64,000 nucleotides of DNA, from NCBI GenBank assembly GCA_034509925.1, contig CM067538.1:3711001-3775000 (forward strand), in the 5' to 3' direction. Every line of letters begins with the position of its first letter. Position 1 is the first letter of the stretch. The translations under genes were made by a program, and so were the position numbers. Of this stretch, positions 52,801 to 63,747 are shown piece by piece. This DNA is from Hirudinaria manillensis (Eukaryota > Annelida > Clitellata > Hirudinida > Hirudinidae). The notes beneath the pieces were generated by a model. It ran no database searches. It was given only the letters and a program-made list of their open reading frames with translations, and was not told the origin of the DNA.

Positions 52801-55800
52801 TACTGAACAATTTGACCAATGATAAGAATTTACATTCCTATGAAGATGAAAATAAATAGCATACAAATTTTCTATGAATTTAAAATTATTCCATGATATT
52901 TTGACGTACTTATTAAAACTAACTTTTCATAAGTTGACATGATGCATGGTGGCTGAGAGCAAAAACAAGAATCGTCATCATGTTTGAGGCCAAAGTTGTG
53001 TGCCAATTCGTGAGCCATAGTAACGGCCAGGGCCTTGATGCTCGTATGACGATCCTGTCAACATTTTGTTGTAAGGACGATGATGTCACGCAGTGAACAA
53101 AATTCTCAAGTATTACAGTTTTGTTTAAACTACAATAAATAAAAATATCAAGATGAGGCTTTGTTTTATTGATGTTGTAATCTAACTGAAATTTATTTTT
53201 ATTAGATTTAAGAAAATCGTAGGCCTGTAGAGGAGAGCTATATTCACATTTAATTGCTGAACGTTTTCATTTTACGGAGCAAATGGCTATAATTTGTAAC
53301 CTAGCTCCTAATTCGTTTATTACTAAATATAAAAGGCTACCATTGTAATCTAACTATCTATCAACATAGATAAGGTCGACATTTGATCTCACCGAACGAC
53401 GGAGCCAAATCATCGGCCAAGAATCGTAGAGCTGGCGATAGAAATTGAAAAATAGAAGGCCACCGAAGAATGTGGAAACGTTTAAGTTGGGTAATAAAAG
53501 CGACATATTCTAATAAATTACACAGCTACAATCTAGAATTAGTAACCAAAAGACACTCGTCACTAACATAAGGTAATTATTCTGTCCCATTTATGGTTAA
53601 GGAAAGCAGAATGGCTAAATTAAGTGTTTATCTGATATCTGAGATATCTTAATCATTCGAAACAAGTTCATTCCTAAATATAAGACAATTTGGCAATTAG
53701 CAAAGAACTATCAAATCAAATCTATTGCTCAACTTATTGTTGGTCAAAGAAGGAATATTCAGAACATGATGAAGCAACAGTCAATTCCAGTAGGTTTTCG
53801 GAAACAGGTATAAATTGTCGTAAAATATGGACAAAAACGTCATATGGAAACTTTTTCGTCCTTTAGACAGGTCTTGCTGTTCTGATTATAAAAATGCTGG
53901 ATGCTTCACTTGTGCTTTCAGCAAAGAAGGCAGTATAAAACATGACATTGGGATTGTTTCAGTAGACACTACTAATACTATCTTCATGTAAATTCAAATA
54001 TCATAATATTGTTGGATCCCTGGTAAAGACAGACGTAGCCAAATGCCAGACATCCGTGGATGTAAAGAGGTAAAAACTGACGTAGCCAACCTCAGATCAT
54101 CGAAGGAGATGGCCGACCTTAGAAAGGTTAAAGCAGAATTAGATGCACTAAAAGAAGAACAGAGGAAGGAAATAGAGAAGTTTAAGAAGTACAATGAATC
54201 AAAAATAGAGACATATGGAAGAGAGAAAACGACGAGACCACCATTATTCGACGGACAAGGTTCATGGGCAGTGTTCAGACATCAGTTTGAAACTGCCGCT
54301 GAACGTAACAAGTGGACCGAAGAGGAAAAAGCAACAGAGCTGATAATGGTACTGCGAGGAAGGGCAGCCGAGCTTTTGCAAACAATGCTCCACTGTAAAG
54401 CCTATTCAGAAATAGCAGAAGCAATGGAAAGAAGATTTGGGAATGGCCACATGCTGGAAGTACATAAAAACGAATTGAAAAATCGTATGCAAAAACAGGG
54501 CGAAACACTCCAAGAATTAGAGGCTGATGTCAGAAGGCTCGCATACCTAGCCCACCCGGGACAGTCAACAGATTTCATCGAAAACATTGTAACTGATGCC
54601 TTCATTGATGGGATAAGGGATGTGGAAACAAAAATGGCATTAAAAATACATGGAAAGAAGGCCAGCCACGAAGCATTGGCGTTTGCAATCTCAATGGAGG
54701 CGGCAAGAGCTTCAATCCAAAACAGCTTGAATGTAAGGAAAATTGAAGCACAGGAAGACAAAGACAAGGAGAAAGACAATGATAAAGACAGTGAGATAAT
54801 TAGAAGAATGGCCGAACAAATCAATAACCTCAGCAAACCTCAAGGAAAACCAAGGTTCCAAGAAGTAGATAGAAGACCAAGGTGCTTCAGATGTAACAAG
54901 CCTGACCATTTAGCCCGAGATTGCAGAACGACATTTCCCCCAAAACAACAGTACTGGGGAAGATCATACAATCAGGAAAACTAGAAGCTACAGTTTTTGG
55001 GGGGCGAAGATCGGTTCAGCAAACTCGAAATGCCCCACTCATCTTTCACGTTACAGCACTAGGGAAAGAATCATCGCTGGGAGTTAAAGGGAAAATAGGA
55101 GGGAATGAATACAATATGGTAATAGACACAGGGGCATCTGCATCCATTATCCAACCAAAATTAGCAGAAAGCAGTAAAATAACCGTAGCCAAAAATTACA
55201 AGCTAAAAACAGCCACAGGGGAATTAGTGTCAGTCCAGGGAACCACAGCTATTACAGTAGATTTAGGAGGCAGGTCATTCAAACAAGAATTCATGATAGC
55301 CAATATCACAGATGAATGTATACTGGGATTGGATTTCATGCGACGTTACGGAATTTCCATTGACATGAAAGGCGGCATCCTTCAACAAGGAACGATGGAG
55401 ATTCCTGTACACTACGGAGGTACAGAAGTCAAAGACACGTTTGTAAAAGTATTACAAAACGAGACCATCCCGGCACAGTCGGAAAGTTTAATTTGGGGCG
55501 GGCTAGAAGGCGACTATACAAAATTTGGTATAGGAGCAGTCGAAGATCAATCGGGCATTGGCCAAGGACTACTAATAGGACGAGCACTAGTCAGGCTAAA
55601 CACCGGCAGAGTTCCACTGAGGGTAATGAATCTATCTGACCAGGAACAACAGATCAAAGCAGGAACACCTATCGCACTTTGCAGGAACCTAGAACGCATA
55701 TTAACATTAGATGGAAGTGGAAATAAGCATATCAAAAGGGATACCATGCCTAAACCATTGATGGACAATCTCCTGAAAGATTTAAACAAAACCCTACAAA

Positions 55801-58800
55801 AAGAAGATTATCAACAAGCGGAAAAGCTGCTTAGCGAATTTCAGGATATAATGGCTGAACAAGACAGCCCTTTGGGTAGAACTAACCTCGTGCAACATCA
55901 AATAAATACGGCCGGTGCTAAACCCATTCGACAAAACCCCCGTCCACTTCCTTTAGCTACAAGAGCAAACGCCAAGGAAATGATAAAAGAAATGCAAGAC
56001 CAAGGGGTTATTGAACCGTCAAATAGCCCCTGGAGCTCACCAGTGGTACTCGTTAAGAAGAAAGATGGATCACTTCGTTTTTGTGTCGACTATAGAAAGC
56101 TGAACGAAATGACACTTAAGGTCAGCTACCCCTTACCTAGAATCGATGATACTTTAGACACTCTCTCGGGATCAAAAATTTTTTCCTCGTTAGATCTCAA
56201 AAGTGGTTACTGGCAAGTGGAGTTACATCCTGACGATAGAGAAAAAACGGCCTTCTCGACAGGTGAAGGATTATGGCAATTCACTGTCATGCCGTTCGGG
56301 CTATGCAATGCCCCCGCGACGTTTGAAAGATTAATGGAACACATACTAAGGGGACTCAACTGGAAAGTATGCCTGGTATATTTGGATGACCTAATTGTTG
56401 TCGGAAAAACATTTGGAGAACATTTAGACAACCCCCGAGAAGTGTTTAGTAGGATTAGAGAGGCAGGCATGAAACTGAGTCCAAAGAAATGCTCACTCTT
56501 TAAAAAAGAAGTCAAATACCTTGGCCATATCGTGTCTTCTGAAGGTGTTAGTTAGAGAACAGCAGATTTCAAGACTTAGACATTTGAAGCATCGTGCATC
56601 TTCCAAGCCATCTGACAACTTTCAATAAACCTGACCTTCTATAATTAGTTTGAGGACCCCGGGTTATTACAGTACAGATCCAGATAAAGTCGAGGTAGTA
56701 AAAAATTGGCCTGTACCCAAAAATATCCAAGAACTTCAAAGCTTCTTAGGACTTTGTACCTATTACAGACGATTTATTGCCAACTTTTCAAACATCGCAA
56801 AATGCCTTCATGAGCTTACTGTAAAAGGCAAGCCATTTATCTGGAACGACAGCTGTGAGAAAGCATTTGATAATCTGAAAGAAGCTATGACAACGGCACC
56901 GATCCTGGCATATCCTATTCCCGGATTACCTTTTATCCTCGATACAGATGCCAGTAACTGTGGAATCGGGGCAGTTCTTTCCCAGCAGGTTGAAAATGAA
57001 GAAAAAGTTCTAGCATTTTATAGCCGTTCACTGTCCAAAGCGGAAAGAAACTATTGCGTGACCAGGAGAGAATTATTAGCAGCAGTAGAATCCATGAAAC
57101 ACTTCCAGAAATATCTTTTGGGCCAGCCGTTTTTGCTAAGAACGGATCACGCCTCTCTGAGGTGGCTGTTAAACTTTAAAAACCCAGAAGGTCAAATGGC
57201 GAGGTGGATTGAAAGACTACAGGGTTTTCAGTTCAATATTGAACACAGGAGAGGTCAAATACACAACAACGCTGATGCGCTATCACGACGTCCTTGTCAA
57301 CTTAACTGCAGACACTGCAACAACGCAGAGAAAAAACAGGAGACCGAAGAATGTCGACAAATTCGTATCACGGCTCCCGAACCCTGGACAGAAAGCGGGT
57401 TACGAGATCTACAATTAAGAGACGAAGCACTTGCACCCATACTACAGTAGATGGAGGCTGGGGTGAAACCAGATTGGCAACAGATAGCGGAGCACGGAGA
57501 AGTTACTAAGTCCTATTGGGCACAGTGGGATTCCTTGAGAATTAGTAATGGACTCCTACATAGGAAGTGGGAAACAGAGGATGGCACCGACTATCACCTT
57601 CAAATAGTACTTCCGAGATCTTGCGTCTCTGAGGTGTTACAAGAATTCCATAACGGAATCTCAGGCGGACACCTAGGAGTGAATAAAACCATCAGGAAGG
57701 TGAGGGAGAGGTTTTACTGGTTGCACTACAAACAAGACGTTGAGGAGTGGTGTAGAAATTACAATAATTGCGCAACCAGTAAAGGTCCTCAAAAGAAGAC
57801 TAAAGGTCTAATGCAACCTTATAATGTGGGAGTACCTTTTGAAAGAATAGCTTTGGATATTGCCGGACCATTCCCTGCATCAAAGAAGGGAAATCTGTAC
57901 ATATTAGTGATCAGCGATTACTTCACCAAATGGACTGAAGCGTTTGCACTGCCAAATCAGGAGGCGGAAAATGTAGCTGATGCTCTCGTAAATAATTGGA
58001 TTAGTCGATTCGGGGTGCCATTAGAGTTACATTCGGACCAAGGAAGGAATTTCGAGTCGAAAATATTTCAAGAGCTATGCGAAAACCTTGGAATCCATAA
58101 TTCAAGAACCACTGCATTGCATCCGCAATCGGACGGTATGGTCGAGAGATTTAACAGGACCATGGAACAGTATTTGTCAAAAATGGTAAGTGAACAGTAA
58201 GATGACTGGGACAGATACCTGCCACTTTTCCTTATGGCCTACCGGACAGCCGTGCATAAAACGACAGGAATCAGTCCATCGAAAATGACATTCGGGAGAG
58301 AGATTCGTCTTCCTGCCGATATGATGTTCGGAAGAGCAGAGGAACCTAAGTCGGCATGTGACTACGTTTCAAGCCTAAGAAATACACTGGCCGACACACA
58401 TCAGGTTGCCCGGAAAAATATTAGTGTTAATAGCGATCAAGCCAAAGCGAGATACGATAGGCAAGCCAATGATATAAGCTTTAAAGAAAATGAACTAGTC
58501 TGACTATACAACCCCCAACGAAAAAAAGGGAAGTCGCCAAAGTTACAAAAAGAATGGGAAGGACCATACCGAATCATAAAGAAAATAAACGACGTGGTAT
58601 ACCGCATACAAAAGTCAGCAAGAACTAGAAAGAAAGTGGTTCACAGCAATCGATTAATATCACGGAGAGACAGAACAGCCTGTTCGGGACGAACAGATTT
58701 AAGGAGGGGGCAATGTTGGATCCCTGACATTAATTAATTAAATCATTAATTAAGTTTAAGTTAATTGTCAGAATCTTTTATCTCGAAGTCGTATCTAGCG

Positions 58801-61800
58801 ATTCGAGTCATTAGGCAGTTCCGATCGGGACAGCAATTACAAATAGACCAAATCGTCCAGCCGTATTTGCCATTAGTTAATTCCAATAAAGATATCCTTA
58901 CGTTAATTAATTCATCAGACCCCAGGTTACAACAATATTTTTTGAGACAATGCAAATGAAAACAGATCTCCTCGAGTGTGATCCCTAGAGTCACTTATTC
59001 AACACTAACGCAATCTAATTATTTTGCGCTTAGCCCCTTTCATCGGTAATTACACCAAAAACAAGGAACAAGGAAATAACAGTGTGTGAAGATTTAAAAA
59101 TTATTTTCCAAAACCTCGTTTACTCCTCCAGAGTTATCAGAAGAGCACAATTCTTTCAAAGCTGCCCTGCCCACAACACCATCCTTCATGCGCGTTCCTC
59201 TGATGCAAAAACAAATTCAGTAAATATTGAATTATTTATAATACAGTCAAATCTCGCTATTATGCCACTTTGCTCGGTCCCGACAAAATTCAACACAAAA
59301 TAACTTTACTATGCCAACCCGGGTTCTGACAATGTTTATCTAATCCATGAAGTTAAGGACATATTTCCAATCGGGGGAAGTAATTAAGAGACGTTACCTA
59401 GTATTTTTAGGATTTGATCAGGTTAATACTTTTCCAGGAGTTGTTGGTGAAGGTGATTAAGGAAAGTGATTGAACAGTCCATGGAATTTGATTGGTGGAG
59501 AGGGCAAAGTTGACTGGGAGTGTAAATAGGAATGAAAGTGAGTGTCGAGATTTTATGTGAGAATTGCGAGATTGTCAACTCAGAAACGCAAGCAAACGGT
59601 TGGCCGGACAATTTCAAGAAGCGCCACGACTTCACGTTCAAGACAGGGCAGGGTGAAGATGAAGCGATGGTCGCAAATCTGGTGTGATGCAAGCGTGAAA
59701 TCGGCTGGACAACGAGATCTGCCGAAAGGAGATGCGCCAGCCAACGATTACGAGACTGACCTGATGGGTAACTTGAGAAAATAAAGCCGTTTTTATTTGA
59801 TAAAATAAGGCCATTTTTACAAACCCTCGTTACTATATCGCTCTCGCTAGTATGCCACTTTTCTCGCTACTTTTGCTCGGTCCCAACGGGTGGCATAGTA
59901 GCGAGACTTGACTGTAATGATAATATATATTATATATATTAAGGATGTAGAGAAAAACCTGGATAATTTCCGGATAATTTTCTTGGCGATTTCAGTTAAT
60001 GTCACTCTTATATAACTCAATATTATGTTTCTATTATTTAAAATGTTGTTTCGATTGTTGACATTTCATTGATGTAATCAATCCTCTTCAGTAGGACTGA
60101 GAGGATGAACAGCAAAATAGTGGATAGTATGAGAAAACGTTTCGATTTCACCAGTGAACTGGTACATTTTAAATTTTCCAGGAAGCAGAATTAATGCTGG
60201 TGTCAAAGGTATGAAAGTCAACATCATGAAATCAATTAATCCTTGGTTTGATCCTCATCCTTACATTTCCTACAGTTGTGCCATGTCACTGGACCTTTAT
60301 AAACCTTTATTTTTTCTGAGGGGGGTGGGTGTAAGTTATGATTCAGAGAGTTAAGGAACAACATTTAGTGCTGAGCGACCATATGTCATTGTTTTAATCA
60401 ATAAGGTACATCCCTGGTGGAATTCAGTGTTTTCTTGTTGAACTGAGTCAAAACAAGTCCCCAATCACGTTTGCTCTACCAGGGATAAGCGACATTATAA
60501 ACAGAAAAATGGGGCAGCGTCTTATTAGATGCAAGAAACTCCTTTGTTGGAGCGCCAGCAGGGAATCCTCAGAGGAGTGGCCCCTTCTTCAAGCGTTTCG
60601 GCCCTGATCTCCTTATGCTCTCGGGGGCTGGGCCGCACCCGATGATCATCGGGTGTCCCTGCTGGGTCTTTAAGTCTTCGCCTTCCAGCGTAAGTCACCT
60701 TTCCTCTCTCCGCCGAGTACCGGTGAAAACTGACAACCGGCTTCGGTCTTATAGAGGTATGCTACCAGCGACGACCTTTAAGAAGGCTTTCGCCGACCTG
60801 GTTGAGGGAGGTTACCTGGTCGTACTTCTCAGCCTCGCTATTGGTTTCCTTATGGAGCAACGCTATTGGCTGTCTCTCTTTTGCCACAGCCACTGTGAAG
60901 CAGTTTCGGCCGCCTCCGACAGTTTTTCCATTGTGGCACTCCTGTCCTTGCTGGGCAGTCCAATCTCCCTGAGGAAGTTGTAGCTGGATCTGCCCACCAA
61001 ACCACGTGCACCCACCTCAATGCCGAAGAGGTACACTTTATATCCCCGGTCGGTCAGGTCCATCGAGAGCTCAGAGTATTTGTCTTCTTTGAGCACGTTG
61101 CTCTGCTCCATTCTGTCATCCCAAGGGACTGTCAGCTCTACCATTACGATGGTATCTGTCCTGACGGATGACATAACTGCATCTGGTCTTCGCCCACTTT
61201 CACGCACGGCCTGGGGGTATTCTTTCATCCCCTCGATATCGGCGGCGATCCGCCAGTCGTTGGCACTTTGCAGGATGTTTTTCCTCGGCGTTTGACACCT
61301 ATTTTTGGCGTACTGCACCCTGCCCTCTCGCAAAAAATACGTTCTCTTTTGCGGAACTGATTCACGGGCGTTTGCCTTTGCACTGGCGGACTTCATTGCC
61401 TCCACAACCACCTTCAGAACCTGGTTGTGGCGCCAGGTGTACCGGCCTTTTGCCAGGGCGTACTTACAACCTGATAGGACGTGCCGAAGTGTCTGGGTCT
61501 CTCCGCACAGTTTGCATCCTGACTCTTCCACCAGACCCCATTTTCTTAGGTTGTCTCGAGAAGGGAGCTGATCGTAGAGGGATCTGATCACAAACGCCAA
61601 TTTGAGCGGCGGCATTCTCTATATGTCGTTCCATGAGAGTGATCTCTGCAGAGCTTGATCCCATGATGTCCACTGCCCTTGTTGGGCTTGCTGAACTGCT
61701 TTTGTGATCCTGTAATTCTCGATCTCTTTCCTTCTCTCTTGGATGATGAGCGTCTGTCTTTGGGCGGCGCTAACTTGGGACAACCTGGCGAAATGATTCC

Positions 61801-63555
61801 ATCCGACCCCATGTCGGTCGTTTTGGATGGAACCGCGTATCTCTTCGAAGGCCAGCACTTCCAACGACCTTTCGATCTCCTCCTGGGCATTAAACTTTCT
61901 TCATGATAACGCCGGCCTCGTTCCACTTATTGTATCGTCCATGGAGCTATTTATCATGAGCTGTGTTCTTATCTTGCTAACTCTGAACTCTTCCGCAACG
62001 GACCTGAACGGCAGCCTGAGTTTGGCACTTTTGCTGTAGAGGGCAATTGAGGAAAGTCCTGGAGGCAGACCCAACCACTTCCTGGTAAACCGATTGATGC
62101 ACCTCTCCAGTGCCTCCACAGAGGTCAGGCTGAATTCATAGATTGTCAGCGGCCACAACAATCTTGGGAGGATCACGAACTGTACCAACCACACCTTGAA
62201 TTTTCCGGGAAGCAACACACCGTCGATCACCGCCGTATTTTCCTTTAGCATTTCCCCAACCGCGGCCACCTGCTTTCCGTCCCTGAGGGTTTGATCAAAA
62301 ACTCTGCCCAAGCTTTTAACAGGTTCTTCCTCAACGGTGGGAATTCTTTGCCCCGCGATTTGGAAGAAGATATCGCTGCGGACTTTCCCTTTAGTCAAGG
62401 CTAGACTTCTGGACTTGGTGGGCTTGAATGCCATTCTGCACCAATTCAACAAATTGTTCAGTTTATCCAGACTTTCTTGAACTGTCCGTCTCCTGTTCAT
62501 GACCAGGGTTGTATCATCCAAAAACGCCTTAATTGAGGACGTACAGAAACTTCGGCCGATGTGTACCCTGGAGATTTGGGCCCCTGCTGCATTTAACAAG
62601 ATCTGCATTGCCAGCACAAAAAGACACGGGGAGATACTGCTTCTTGGTAGATTTAAAATATTTGCAGATATCTGCTCTAGCCCAACTTACAAGAATATTT
62701 GGAGCAACGACAACTGTGCCATGAGAAAGTCTATTCTGTGCCAAGGAATAGTTTTATTTATTAAATTGAAATCGGCCCGGTCGAATTTTTAAAAAATCAA
62801 ACCCGCTACATCCTTAAATAGTATAATGTGTTTAATATGTTTCATAAATACAAGATAAGCTGGGCGTTATCATGTTTGAACTTCCCCAATATGTGCTTTT
62901 TCCTGTACTCCAAAAATGATTTCAAAATAGTCAAGGAGTCATCAGTCAGGGAAATGTAATTCACTTCGGTCCATATTTCAATTCCAACCAGGACAACATA
63001 AATTCCAACTCGTCTGTACATCTGAAATTGTTAATACTTCATTAATTCCAATTCGTTTATGCAAAATAACTTTGACGGTTCAGTTTGAAACAATATAAAA
63101 TCAGAATATTCAGGATCGTCATTACAGCTTTTTCATGGTTTCTCCGTTTTTTTTTCTCGTTTCAAAACGATCCTTTCGTAAAATTGCAACCTGGTCAATT
63201 ACTGAAAAGATAGGGGCTATCTAGATAATCGGTGGGAATACGCAACACTGATGACTTTCCTCATTTTATTTACAAAAACGTTGACATACGGAATTTATAA
63301 TGTTGACGGTTTCTTTGATCCTGTGCACAACCTTTTGATAGTTTTGGCCGTATCTGTGAAACTTCCAATTTTAAATTATTATTTTTTATTGAAAAACGCT
63401 TGATTTTTTTTATTTTATATATTTTTTTAACAATTCATAAAAACCTCATTATAGTCTGCAACAACAAACAATTCCAAATATTTAGTCGAAAACTTGGCAT
63501 CGTACGGATGAGCAATTCCCCTTTTAACATCTCTTCTCAAATGCCTTTTGGATAT
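49597..63555 (-). CDS. ADAM metalloprotease-disintegrin gene, 12 exons in window, 5' end outside
   Basis: Exons in transcript order: 63555-63445, 63361-63290, 63021-62852, 59199-59115, 53054-52924, 52837-52666, 52585-52490, 52431-52300, 50407-50226, 50167-49975, 49870-49796, 49707-49597. All junctions are GT-AG and phases agree; they sum to 1530 nt (509 residues plus TAA). Domains: end of prodomain with a basic RRDVKR processing site, reprolysin catalytic domain with [13 protein letters not shown] and a CIM Met-turn, disintegrin, Cys-rich, EGF-like. Such enzymes shed or cleave surface proteins and bind integrins. No transmembrane segment follows the EGF-like domain, so a secreted form, or an unrecognised extra 3' exon, is possible. 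Introns hold a gypsy, a Tigger MITE and a non-LTR element, yet no coding lesion was seen. A half-gene copy is at 9981-12490. Signal peptide and most of the prodomain lie beyond the window. Confidence 0.88.
49975..50407 (-). CDS. ADAM exons: cysteine-rich domain
   Basis: 50407-50226 ([16 protein letters not shown] and LLWG, the conserved start) and 50167-49975 ([11 protein letters not shown] … [11 protein letters not shown]), with a 58-bp intron ending CCCTTTTAG. The copy-1 equivalents have extra substitutions. Confidence 0.88.
50785..52205 (+). pseudogene. decayed gypsy fragments in ADAM intron
   Basis: 50990-51380 is non-coding (like 1-360). 51413-51646 has a decayed RT with [12 protein letters not shown]. 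51694-52053 is an integrase C-terminal segment ([13 protein letters not shown]). The order RT-integrase is kept, with the middle deleted. The left duplicate lacks about 900 bp of it (junction near 11113). It is antisense to the host gene. Confidence 0.7.
52300..52837 (-). CDS. ADAM exons: end of catalytic domain and disintegrin domain
   Basis: Three exons: 52837-52666 (ending [18 protein letters not shown]), 52585-52490 ([14 protein letters not shown] … CCDLGNC) and 52431-52300 ([17 protein letters not shown], then FCPPD). The disintegrin cysteine pattern is complete here; the left copy has Tyr for the Cys of FCPPD. The integrin-binding loop has no RGD; the equivalent tip is near NQCDLPEYC. 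Confidence 0.88.
52924..53054 (-). CDS. ADAM exon: zinc-binding helix and Met-turn
   Basis: It carries [15 protein letters not shown] with all three zinc His and the catalytic Glu, then C-F-C and PPCIMS (Met-turn). By sequence the protease should be active. Confidence 0.9.
54043..54984 (+). CDS. gag: gypsy Gag, 313 residues, right duplicate
   Basis: Protein sequence identical, or nearly so, to 13479-14420: coiled-coil, capsid domain, charged linker and a CCHC knuckle ([14 protein letters not shown]). The SAP N-terminus is missing with the deleted 5' end, so the first Met is not the ancestral start. The -1 slip candidate is at 54939-54945. Confidence 0.75.
   Translation: MPDIRGCKEVKTDVANLRSSKEMADLRKVKAELDALKEEQRKEIEKFKKYNESKIETYGREKTTRPPLFDGQGSWAVFRHQFETAAERNKWTEEEKATELIMVLRGRAAELLQTMLHCKAYSEIAEAMERRFGNGHMLEVHKNELKNRMQKQGETLQELEADVRRLAYLAHPGQSTDFIENIVTDAFIDGIRDVETKMALKIHGKKASHEALAFAISMEAARASIQNSLNVRKIEAQEDKDKEKDNDKDSEIIRRMAEQINNLSKPQGKPRFQEVDRRPRCFRCNKPDHLARDCRTTFPPKQQYWGRSYNQEN
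54921..58680 (+). pseudogene. pol: gypsy Pol: protease, RT, RNase H, integrase, with three stops and one insertion
   Basis: Protease VIDTGASAS (about residue 69). RT from [20 protein letters not shown] through YLDD (56379-56390), catalytic residues present. The frame is cut at 56551 by an LTR fragment and resumes at about 56673 ([14 protein letters not shown]). RNase [18 protein letters not shown]. Stop at 57448. Integrase: His-His-Cys-Cys finger with the third zinc ligand changed (WCRNYNNC, expected C at the Tyr). Core D, D and E blocks are present ([29 protein letters not shown]). Stops at 58198 and 58501. A few point changes plus one insertion keep it from making a full polyprotein. Confidence 0.82.
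56551..56672 (+). repeat. LTR fragment of the SAP family inserted in gypsy RT
   Basis: It matches the R/U5 end of SAP-element LTRs (gagaacagcagatttcaagactta … gaccccgggttattaca), about 120 bp, lacking the TG start. It interrupts pol between HIVSSEGVS and DPDKVEVV. The first base triplets after it (gtacag) suggest a short AGT overlap at the joint. Confidence 0.7.
58714..58934 (+). repeat. 3' LTR of the gypsy element
   Basis: 221 bp, TGTTGGATCCCTGACATT to CCCCAGGTTACAACA. The polypurine tract AAGGAGGGGG and the palindrome TGTTCGGGACGAACA precede it. The antisense copy's LTRs (41886-42004, 39990-40060) belong to the same family. Confidence 0.82.
59115..59199 (-). CDS. ADAM exon: segment before the zinc site
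   Basis: 85 nt, [18 protein letters not shown] and [10 protein letters not shown], equivalent to the C-x(4,6)-SGG(V/I) block just upstream of the zinc helix. It is isolated between the Tigger MITE (59244) and the gypsy 3' LTR (58934). Confidence 0.85.
59244..59914. mobile_element. Tigger/pogo-like MITE, 671 bp
   Basis: Terminal inverted repeats: CAGTCAAATCTCGCTATTAT (59244) and the inverse of CAGTCAAGTCTCGCTACTAT (ending 59914), with TA target duplications at 59242-59243 and 59915-59916. Internally, about 59565-59690 encodes [20 protein letters not shown], a CENP-B/Tc5 HTH remnant, ending in a stop. It is a deletion derivative of a pogo-superfamily transposon, lying in an ADAM intron. Confidence 0.85.
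59917..60532. other. ADAM intron, nothing recognised
   Basis: A 66-codon plus-strand frame at 60154-60354 has no known domain. A short tta/ata microsatellite lies near 59925-59945. Confidence 0.4.
60533..62636 (-). mobile_element. RLE-type non-LTR retrotransposon, subfamily B, 5'-truncated
   Basis: Reading down the minus strand: 62617-61901 is RT from motif C onward with [11 protein letters not shown] (both catalytic Asp kept), [15 protein letters not shown] and the thumb. A break lies near 61905. 61864-61619 is linker, and 61615-60863 has the zinc motif ([17 protein letters not shown]) and endonuclease (RRPDAVMS … [10 protein letters not shown]). The 3' UTR ends at about 60533. It starts abruptly at 62636, the usual 5' truncation of target-primed insertion. 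Same sense as the ADAM gene, in its 3.6-kb intron. Confidence 0.8.
62852..63361 (-). CDS. ADAM exons: catalytic domain helix and strand block
   Basis: 63361-63290 (24 codons, [17 protein letters not shown]) and 63021-62852 ([19 protein letters not shown] … FKHDNAQLI), separated by a 268-bp intron. These match the conserved N-terminal half of ADAM catalytic domains (VVLVGLEIW, HDNAQL). The second ends in phase 2, matched by the first base of 59199. Confidence 0.85.
63445..63555 (-). CDS. ADAM exon: prodomain end and start of catalytic domain
   Basis: 37 codons between a ttttag acceptor and a GTTTTT donor. RHLRRDVKR is a furin-type processing region, then [11 protein letters not shown], the first strand of reprolysin domains. 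Confidence 0.82.
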
Positions 63556-63747
63556 CTAAAATTTGAGAAATATTATTCAAATTAAATTCCATATTATAAT
63601 TGAAAATTAATTTATTTGTGACCTTAATTCTAATAGAGTTGTTTTAACAAAATTAAAATATTAAAAAGATGCATTTGTACAAAAACGGATGCATTTATGA
63701 ATATAAGAAATATAAGAAAACTTTTTTTGCTTAATTCAAATCCATAG

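Larger units (their letters stand above)
54010..58934 (+). mobile_element. Ty3/gypsy retrotransposon, near-complete, with damaged 5' end
   Basis: Target duplication ATAT lies at 54006-54009 and 58935-58938. The 5' LTR is cut to its first 13 bases, followed by gag (54043-54984), pol (54921-58680), polypurine tract 58701-58710 and 3' LTR 58714-58934. An LTR fragment of the SAP family interrupts pol at about 56551-56672. Point stops lie at 57448, 58198 and 58501. It lies antisense in the ADAM intron between 53054 and 59199. Confidence 0.88.

Noticed and set aside
60154..60354. 66-codon frame after a tttccag acceptor in an ADAM intron
   Set aside because: The only in-phase exon would be very short, adds nothing to the ADAM frame, and joins 62852 to 59115 already match perfectly without it.
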